Below, piece after piece: positions 62,087-64,000 of a stretch of 64,000 nt of DNA. The notes under the pieces are model-generated. The model had not been told where the DNA came from. It saw nothing but the letters and a program-made list of their open reading frames with translations, and searched no databases. The position numbers and the translations under genes were made by a program. How positions within the stretch are numbered: position 1 is the stretch's first letter; every line of letters begins with the position of its first letter. This stretch comes from Vombatus ursinus. Its lineage: Eukaryota > Chordata > Mammalia > Diprotodontia > Vombatidae. The stretch spans positions 2,823,416-2,887,415 of the forward strand of contig NW_020954557.1 of NCBI RefSeq assembly GCF_900497805.2, written 5' to 3'.

Positions 62087-63566
62087 TCTGCGCTTCCCCC
62101 TGCCTCCTACTCATCTGCTCCCAAGAACTTAATTATAGTTTCTATGTTGATGACTAATAGACCTAGTCTCTTCCCTGAACTTCAGTAACCACATAGCCAA
62201 TGATCTGCCTATTAGACATTCTAAAATATATGTACTAGAAACATCTCAAACTCAATATACTCAAATGTAACACATGATCGTTTCCCCCAAACCCTTCTTT
62301 TTACTGAACTTCCCTATTTCTGTTGAGGGTACCACATTGTTACAGTCTTCTAGGCTTGCAACTTTAGCATTATTCTTGTTTCCTTACTCTCCCTCACCCT
62401 ACACATCTAATTAATTTCCAAATCTCACTGTTTCTACCTAGGCAACATCTCTCATACCTGACCCTTTCTCTTTATTCACATAGATACTGCCTTAGGTCAG
62501 GTTGTCATTGCCTCTTATCCAATTAATGTCTCTGCCTCAACTTTATCCCCCACTTCAATCCAACCTCCATATGGCTTCCAAAGTAATTTTCCTTACTTGT
62601 AGATCTGACCATGTAATTATTTTGTTCAATAAACTTTAGTGGCTCCTTATTGCCTCAAGGATAATATATAAATATTCATCTTTGACTTTTAATTCCTCCA
62701 TAATGTCTTTACATACCTTCATCTTATTATAGAATCTATTCCTTCCTTCACCCAAATTTTAAGGTGTTCTCTCTTCAAGTTGTATTTAATTACTTTGAAT
62801 TTATTTCATGTTTATTCTTTAAGTATTAATTCCATATGTACGACATAAATAAATACATATATGTATGTGTGCACATGTGTACATGCACATGTTGTCTTCC
62901 CCTATAGAATGTAAGCTCTTTGAGAGTAGAGACTATTTCATTTTTGTCTTTGCAGTATAGTACCTAGCACAGTGCCTGATGCATAGTAAGCACTTAATAA
63001 ATGCTTGATCAATAGGATTGTAAGTATCTGAAATTATTTTCCCTTTTCACCTATAATCTGTGCTTAGCCTGAATGGGGTCTTATAGGCCCTTAGATACAA
63101 ATGGCTTAGAGAGAAAGTGCTAGAAAGTTCATCTATTAATGAGTGTTAGAATTTGCTAAGACATGGATACAGATTAAGAGGTTTATAGGATTGGGGCTAG
63201 GAACAGGTGTGGTTCAGAAATGAGTTGGAGCAGGAAATTATTTAACAAATCTGTCTTTCCTCCAAGATATGCTCTTACTCCAGATTGCTGGCAAGAATTT
63301 CTTATTTAACAGGATGGAGACTGTGTTTGTCACATTTGAGAAGAATTCAATATAAGGGAACTAAATAGTATACTTAGTCACTAGTGGTCTGTGCGTAATG
63401 GAAACGTTCAGTGAAATGTAATGACATTACCTTAAATCCTTGTCATTGATTATTTCAATAACTGGACAGGCCACTTTTTTTCTGTTCAAATAAACTCTTT
63501 CTAGGAGAGGTTCCAACCACCCAACGTTACATTCCACATGAGAATCCAGGAATGTCAACACATCAC
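29607..63566 (-). CDS. GALNT5: polypeptide N-acetylgalactosaminyltransferase 5, 3' seven exons (5' end off window)
   Basis: Seven exons join in phase to encode about 360 C-terminal residues of an enzyme that is about 940 residues in human. It starts mucin-type O-glycosylation by moving GalNAc from UDP-GalNAc to Ser/Thr in the Golgi (family GT27, type II membrane protein; the anchor lies outside the window). Visible order: the DSH metal-binding motif with [30 protein letters not shown]; the Gal/GalNAc-T motif [28 protein letters not shown]; then a ricin-type lectin domain ([30 protein letters not shown]). The C-terminal wording ([12 protein letters not shown]) and the [13 protein letters not shown] block identify isoform 5 rather than other GALNTs. 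All junctions use GT/AG. No stop or frameshift is seen. It converges on ERMN. One intron carries a large retrotransposon stack. Confidence 0.97.
30183..30388 (+). mobile_element. CORE-SINE (THER1/MAR1-type)
   Basis: GCAGCATGGTGTAAGC head, GGTGACCTTGGGCAAATTAC core, TAAAATGAGGGATTTGGGC and a CCTATGATCCC end. Nearly full length. Confidence 0.8.
31315..31525 (+). mobile_element. CORE-SINE (THER1/MAR1-type)
   Basis: GGCAGCATGGTGTAGTGTG head, CTGTATGACCCTGGACAAGT core and GGGGCTAAACTCCATGACC tail. Confidence 0.75.
32872..33022 (+). mobile_element. CORE-SINE
   Basis: GGGTTCAAATCCTACCTGTG B-box region and GCAAGTCACTTAACCTCC core. Confidence 0.7.
33350..33475 (+). mobile_element. LINE-2 tail
   Basis: CCCCCATTAGAGTGTGAGCT then GTGCTTGGCACATAGTAGGC. 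Confidence 0.85.
35308..35540 (+). mobile_element. non-autonomous hAT-type DNA transposon
   Basis: Ends TAGGGATTCTTAACCTCC and GCTAAGAACTTTT are degenerate inverted repeats. Inside are TTGTGTCAGGGACCTCTGG and ACGGACCCCTTTTTCAGGA. Same type as 5228-5453. Confidence 0.65.
36218..36420 (+). mobile_element. CORE-SINE
   Basis: GCCTCAGTTTCCTCATCTGT core and AATGAGAGAGTTGAATTA tail. Confidence 0.7.
37203..37223 (+). other. G-run (possible quadruplex)
   Basis: G8-A-G4-A-G7 on +, in the last GALNT5 intron; the GALNT5 transcript carries the C-rich strand. Confidence 0.6.
37400..37561 (-). CDS. GALNT5: GALNT5 exon: lectin alpha/beta repeats
   Basis: 162 bases, 54 codons, phase 0: [42 protein letters not shown] and ending RPEQ. 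The acceptor is TTCCCACAG and the donor CAG|GTAAGT. QFNYTW and KLKWLH mark the QxW-type ends of the alpha and beta lectin repeats. Confidence 0.95.
37562..39585 (-). other. GALNT5 intron within lectin region
   Basis: A 2-kb intron. A possible fragment of the 27.3-kb TIR element lies at 38815-38905; otherwise no recognised repeat. Confidence 0.8.
38815..38905 (+). mobile_element. possible relative of the 27.3-kb TIR element
   Basis: GTGCCCTGGAGAAAAGCCCC and flanks align by eye with GTGCTCTGGGGAATAGCCC at about 27525. 3' part only. Confidence 0.35.
39586..39666 (-). CDS. GALNT5: GALNT5 exon: start of lectin domain
   Basis: 81 bases, 27 codons, phase 0: [20 protein letters not shown] then ECDGGSK. 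The acceptor is GTTTTCCAG and the donor AAG|GTATGT. It matches human NVALGKCISIENTT and starts the alpha repeat of the ricin-type beta-trefoil. A sequon (NTT) is present. Confidence 0.95.
40425..41452 (+). mobile_element. MIR-like SINE split by a LINE-2
   Basis: 40425-40578 (TACCTGTAAAATGGGGGTGA, then AGAACACCTACC) resumes at 41366 (TTCAGGGAGTTGGTGTGAGG, then GAAGCACTTTGCAAACC). Together they give the normal MIR order. Confidence 0.7.
40579..41365 (+). mobile_element. LINE-2 inserted in a MIR-like SINE
   Basis: 5'-truncated L2: CCACTCCAGTCCATCCTCC, TAGAATGCTCTTTCTCCTC, GCACGTAGTAGGTGCTTAAC, ending ATACTTATTGCCTGCC. About 790 bases. Confidence 0.8.
41466..41602 (+). mobile_element. CORE-SINE fragment
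   Basis: GGAGTGACATGGTGAAAA head and GTGAGCTTGGGCAAGTCAGT core. Confidence 0.65.
41625..41762 (+). mobile_element. LINE-2 tail
   Basis: GAGAGCTCCTTGAGATTAGG, TAGTGCCTGGTACATAGTAG and AATAAATGTTTATTGACTG. Confidence 0.85.
42335..42500 (+). mobile_element. CORE-SINE
   Basis: AGGTGGTATAGAGGATAGG head, CTTCAAATCCTGCCTCAC B-box region and TTCATCTGTAAATTGAG. Confidence 0.7.
42668..42785 (-). mobile_element. CORE-SINE fragment
   Basis: The + strand GTGACTTGCCCAAGTCATAT and GATTTGAACCTGGGTCTCC is a reversed SINE head. Confidence 0.65.
42805..43302 (+). mobile_element. hAT-Charlie DNA transposon remnant with MER5-type end
   Basis: The right end reads AGACCAAAAAGTTTGAGAAC and the left part GGGAGTCCCTGAGATTCTTT, both typical of Charlie/MER5 elements. 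The middle (about 42890-43050) keeps wording of the transposase C-terminus (LLPFPTT, then a CE.GFSS block and a stretch matching SSIKPD), now with stop codons. Most of the transposase gene is deleted. Confidence 0.75.
43308..43475 (+). mobile_element. CORE-SINE
   Basis: CCTGGGTGCTAGTCCTGGCT and CCTCATCTGTAAGATGAGA. Confidence 0.6.
43910..44065 (+). mobile_element. MIR-like SINE fragment
   Basis: TTTGAGCCTCAGTTACCC, then TACCTACCTCACAGGGCTGT and the GAAAAGAGCTTTGGAAAC tail. Confidence 0.7.
44322..44475 (-). mobile_element. CORE-SINE fragment
   Basis: The + strand ATGAAACTGAGGCCTACAGG and AAGTGACTTCTCCAATGTC, reversed. Confidence 0.6.
45345..45450 (+). mobile_element. LINE-2 tail
   Basis: AAAGGCAGGGATTATTTCC and ACACAGTGCTTGACCTG. 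Confidence 0.75.
45452..45708 (+). mobile_element. tRNA-headed SINE with RTE-like tail
   Basis: AAGCAGCTAGGTAGCACAGT head, AAATCCGGCCTCAGACACC, then ATGAGCTGGAGAAGGAACT and ACAGAGTCAGACACAACTGA. Directly follows an L2 tail. Full length. Confidence 0.88.
46345..46510 (-). mobile_element. CORE-SINE
   Basis: The + strand AATTTAGAGCTTTTAGAAGG and TTTTGCAGATGAAGAAACTT, reversed. Confidence 0.7.
46545..46782 (-). mobile_element. tRNA-headed SINE with RTE-like tail
   Basis: Starts on + with a (TTG)n run, then GACCCCATTTGGGGTGTTCT and the reversed core and head (ACTGAGCCATCGGCTGCC). Confidence 0.85.
46969..47026 (+). repeat. (TCA)n microsatellite
   Basis: About 15 ATC/TCA units. They make Ser or His runs in three frames, which produces misleading ORFs. 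Confidence 0.95.
47030..47275 (-). mobile_element. MIR-like / CORE-SINE
   Basis: The + strand CTCATTTGATCCTCATAGCA, AAGGAAACTGAGGCTGAGGC and TCTATCCATTCTGCCACC. Confidence 0.7.
47285..47590 (+). mobile_element. LINE-2 late ORF2/tail fragment (degenerate)
   Basis: GCCTGCTCAAAATTGACCTC and TCATGAAGACTTATCTAAG recall L2 wording before its tail. Confidence 0.45.
47599..47705 (+). repeat. (GT)n then (AT)n microsatellite
   Basis: (TG) run from about 47602, interrupted GT/AT repeats to 47700, then a short (GA) run. Confidence 0.95.
47745..48018 (-). mobile_element. MIR-like / CORE-SINE
   Basis: The + strand ATTTTGCAGATGAGGAAATT, GTGTCACACAGCTAGTAAGC and GTACTGTACCACCTAG. Near full length, with an (ATC)n lead. 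Confidence 0.8.
48366..48689 (-). CDS. GALNT5: GALNT5 exon: end of catalytic domain and linker
   Basis: 324 bases, 108 codons, phase 0 at both ends: [20 protein letters not shown], then [24 protein letters not shown], the [12 protein letters not shown] block, [15 protein letters not shown] and IVRASGV. The acceptor is CTACCCCAG and the donor GTG|GTAAGT. The first codon is GTG at the splice acceptor and is not a translation start. VWMCGG and the His of VGHIF are conserved catalytic-domain residues. It also holds an N-glycosylation sequon (NLT). Confidence 0.97.
48690..49461 (-). other. GALNT5 intron, short
   Basis: 772 bases with GT/AG ends. AT-rich; no repeat recognised. Confidence 0.85.
49462..49579 (-). 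CDS. GALNT5: GALNT5 exon: [11 protein letters not shown] block
   Basis: 118 bases: a G finishing the split Arg, then 39 codons from [20 protein letters not shown] to [13 protein letters not shown]. The acceptor is CATTTTTAG and the donor AAG|GTATTG. This is the first half of the conserved Gal/GalNAc-T motif, whose WGGEN residues shape the donor and acceptor site. Confidence 0.96.
49895..50135 (+). mobile_element. MIR-like SINE
   Basis: GACACTTACTAGCTGTGTAA, ATGATAGTAACACCTACCTG and GTCTGGCATATAGTAGGCAC. Confidence 0.8.
51836..52331 (+). mobile_element. 5'-truncated L1 3' end inserted in L1-A ORF1
   Basis: Starts with the end of ORF2/3' UTR (AACTGATGTCGAGTGAAGTG), holds a (CT)n run (52060-52105) and ACAACATGACTAATGTGG, and ends A-rich. 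Flanked by AAAGAGATCCCAAAA (51821-51835) and AAAGAGCTCCCAAAA (52332-52346), a 15-base target duplication with one mismatch. Confidence 0.85.
52782..55444 (+). mobile_element. half-L1 (HAL1-like) element: 5' UTR, ORF1, inter-ORF region, 3' tail, no ORF2
   Basis: 5' UTR 52782-53764 (starts GAGATGGAGCCAAGATGGCA), ORF1 53765-54714, purine-rich region about 54715-55270 like the inter-ORF part of L1-A, then the tail ACATGACTACTGTGGAAGTG and an A-rich end at 55444. ORF2 is absent. Inserted into L1-A between its ORF1 end and inter-ORF region. No clean target duplication found by eye. Confidence 0.75.
53765..54714 (+). pseudogene. L1-type ORF1 of the half-L1, two frame shifts
   Basis: ORF1p packages LINE RNA. 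Frame 1 (53765-54292) gives a long heptad coiled coil ([20 protein letters not shown]) and the [13 protein letters not shown] motif of the RRM. Reading then passes to another frame (54213-54629) with the C-terminal domain ([33 protein letters not shown]), and back to the first frame near 54600 for the end ([20 protein letters not shown], stop at about 54712). The two shifts cancel. The first lies near an A8 run (about 54237-54244). Confidence 0.8.
56191..56313 (-). mobile_element. SINE head, reversed, in L1-A ORF2
   Basis: The + strand ends CTATCCACTGTGCTGCCTAG, the reversed start of the tRNA-headed SINE. It abuts a forward SINE head-to-head. Confidence 0.7.
56314..58911 (+). mobile_element. 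SINE (+) split by an L1 insertion
   Basis: 56314-56352 (ACCTGGAGTCAGGAAGACC..) continues at 58730 (CTCAGACACTTACTAGATG) to the RTE-like tail at about 58890 (GAAGAGTTGGGCACAACTG). ATCTCAGACAC is duplicated at 56342-56352 and 58730-58740. Confidence 0.85.
56353..58729 (+). mobile_element. 5'-truncated L1 (ORF2 C-terminal half and 3' UTR) with 11-bp target duplication
   Basis: ORF2 pieces: RT with [19 protein letters not shown] and the catalytic FADD at 56625-56636, then [35 protein letters not shown] (about 57120-57180) and the Cys-rich end [15 protein letters not shown] (about 57920-57965). The 3' UTR ends with ACAACATGACTAAAGTG and an A-rich tail. Several frame breaks, so inactive. The youngest layer of this stack by nesting. 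Confidence 0.9.
58912..59385 (+). mobile_element. L1 3' end fragment
   Basis: End-of-ORF2 and 3' UTR wording (GGTATAAGAAATGAAGAAGG, AACTGATGCAAAGTGAAG, ATATGTTTTGCATGATTTC) ending A-rich. It could be the 3' end of L1-A after a large deletion or a separate copy. Confidence 0.7.
59835..59905 (+). mobile_element. LINE-2 tail
   Basis: TAGTGCAGTATCTGGCACAT then AGTAGGTCCTATATAAATGC. Confidence 0.75.
60110..60305 (-). mobile_element. MIR-like SINE
   Basis: The + strand TTAGCATTTATACAGACC.. GAATCACACAGCTAGTAGC. Confidence 0.7.
60330..60545 (-). mobile_element. MIR-like SINE
   Basis: The + strand TCTCATTTGATCCTCAACAA, TTTACAGATGAAGGTGCTGA and TTGCCCAAGGTCACATAAC. Confidence 0.75.
60660..60770 (+). 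repeat. TATG/TACA microsatellite
   Basis: Degenerate ATGTATGTGT / TATACATACA tetranucleotide repeats. Confidence 0.9.
60810..61075 (-). mobile_element. MIR-like / CORE-SINE
   Basis: The + strand CTCATTTGATTATCACAAAA, GAAGAAACTGAGGCAAACAG and TGCTCTATTCACTGTGCTAC. Near full length. Confidence 0.82.
61305..61424 (-). CDS. GALNT5: GALNT5 exon: NFQRGIFVW block
   Basis: 120 bases: one base finishing the split Ser, 39 codons ([10 protein letters not shown], then [16 protein letters not shown], ending KETDVI), then AG of a split Arg. The acceptor is CTTCTTCTTAG and the donor AAG|GTAAGA. It differs from remembered human GALNT5 at a few positions (NFSWKK for NFGWRT). It sits just outside the CORE-SINE at 60810-61075. 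Confidence 0.95.
61680..63015 (+). mobile_element. LINE-2 (ORF2 part and tail)
   Basis: Broken RT wording starting at 61831 ([19 protein letters not shown]), then a (TC)n run at 62030-62092, later CCAACCTCCATATGGCTTCC, and the tail GAATGTAAGCTCTTTGAGAG with CACAGTGCCTGATGCATAG. About 1.3 kb. Confidence 0.8.
62030..62092 (+). repeat. (TCTCTG/TC)n low-complexity run
   Basis: A CT-rich simple repeat grown inside the LINE-2. Confidence 0.95.
63431..63566 (-). CDS. GALNT5: GALNT5 exon: catalytic DxH block
   Basis: 136 bases: two bases completing a split Gly codon, 44 codons ([13 protein letters not shown] through INDKDL), then AG of a split Ser. The acceptor is TGCCCACCAG and the donor AAG|GTAATG. 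The Asp and His of DSH are the Mn2+/UDP-GalNAc ligands in this family. It is the most 5' GALNT5 exon in the window; earlier exons (cytosolic tail, anchor, long stem, start of the catalytic domain) lie beyond 64000. Confidence 0.96.
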
Positions 63567-63944
63567 CTGGTGGGCAAAACAAAGATATAGTTTAGGCCCA
63601 TGGCTCCCTCACCACTAGACCAGGTTATTAGCCTCTCACATTGTACTCCCCTCCCGTTTCAAGCTATTTTGAACCAACCTCTACTCTTGCTGTTCCCTCA
63701 TTTGGTAGCCATAGTTCCACCCTAGCCTCATCATCCTGTCCTGACTCTTTACAACTGTTTTCTTCAATGGTAAAATGTAATAACTTGTTCAGTAGAACTT
63801 TAAATATCCTACCCTGGGACAATTCCCTATCCTGGGTTAAAGCCCAAGTCACCTGCTCTAGTTCTGGCGCTACATCCAGCCACCCTGAAATGACTTCATA
63901 TTTGCTTGTTAGCGTATTTGTATTGCTTTTTCTCTATATTTTGT
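63567..63944 (-). other. GALNT5 intron, partial
   Basis: Intron sequence 5' of the DxH exon in GALNT5 direction. The 107-codon + ORF here has no family signature. Confidence 0.7.
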
Positions 63945-64000
63945 TTTCTTCCATTAGAATGTAAGCACTTTGAGAACAGGGACTGTTCAATTCTTGTTTT
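63945..64000 (+). mobile_element. LINE-2 tail, runs off window
   Basis: CCATTAGAATGTAAGCACTT then TGAGAACAGGGACTG. Lies in the next GALNT5 intron upstream of 63566. Confidence 0.8.

Larger units (their letters stand above)
61425..63430 (-). other. GALNT5 intron (DxH exon to NFQRG exon)
   Basis: A 2-kb intron, mostly filled by a plus-strand LINE-2 (61680-63015). The rest is unremarkable. Confidence 0.85.

Noticed and set aside
1-64000. Endogenous retrovirus or LTR element
   Set aside because: No LTR pair, primer-binding site or gag/pol/env wording recognised on either strand. All RT-like wording fits L1 or LINE-2.

Overview
This is a vertebrate nuclear window, almost certainly from a marsupial. 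It is AT-rich, has long introns with GT/AG splice sites, and is dense in interspersed repeats. The repeats point to a metatherian genome: tRNA-headed SINEs with an RTE/BovB-like 3' tail (ending in 'gagtcagacac..ctgaa..acaaca'), many CORE-SINE copies (MIR, THER1 or MAR1 type), very many LINE-2 fragments on both strands, L1 and ORF1-only 'half-L1' copies, and old hAT-Charlie pieces. I cannot name the species. Two runs of exactly 10 N, each inside a microsatellite, show that this is a draft-type assembly.

Only two protein-coding genes are visible, and they converge. ERMN (ermin, also called juxtanodin, an oligodendrocyte actin-linked protein) lies on the + strand with three coding exons at 12996-13239, 13652-13744 and 16657-17198. 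The phases join exactly into a 292-residue protein. GALNT5 (polypeptide N-acetylgalactosaminyltransferase 5) lies on the - strand. Seven exons are present: 63566-63431, 61424-61305, 49579-49462, 48689-48366, 39666-39586, 37561-37400 and 29747-29607 (stop). They encode the C-terminal ~360 residues, from the metal-binding DxH motif to the end of the ricin-type lectin domain. The 5' exons lie beyond 64000. The tail-to-tail ERMN/GALNT5 arrangement matches human chromosome 2q24.1 as I remember it.

Layout: 1-12300 is intergenic sequence upstream of ERMN, mostly repeats plus a half-L1 copy (3108-4513). 12300-12995 is the ERMN 5' flank, with a run of SOX-like motifs and an inverted CCAAT box. 12996-18048 is ERMN with a likely poly(A) signal. 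18049-29606 is the gap between the two 3' ends, with a long antisense LINE-2 (24346-26440). 29607-63566 is GALNT5 and its introns. The intron between the 61305 and 49579 exons holds a stacked set of retrotransposons (50340-59385) in which insertions inside insertions can be ordered by target-site duplications.

I found no RNA gene, CRISPR array, operon or obvious new system. The most informative non-genic items are the nested L1/half-L1 stack, the two related ORF1-only L1 elements, the SOX-like motif cluster upstream of ERMN, an unassigned 137-codon ORF (27296-26883), and an apparently undescribed TIR element near 27.3-27.6 kb.
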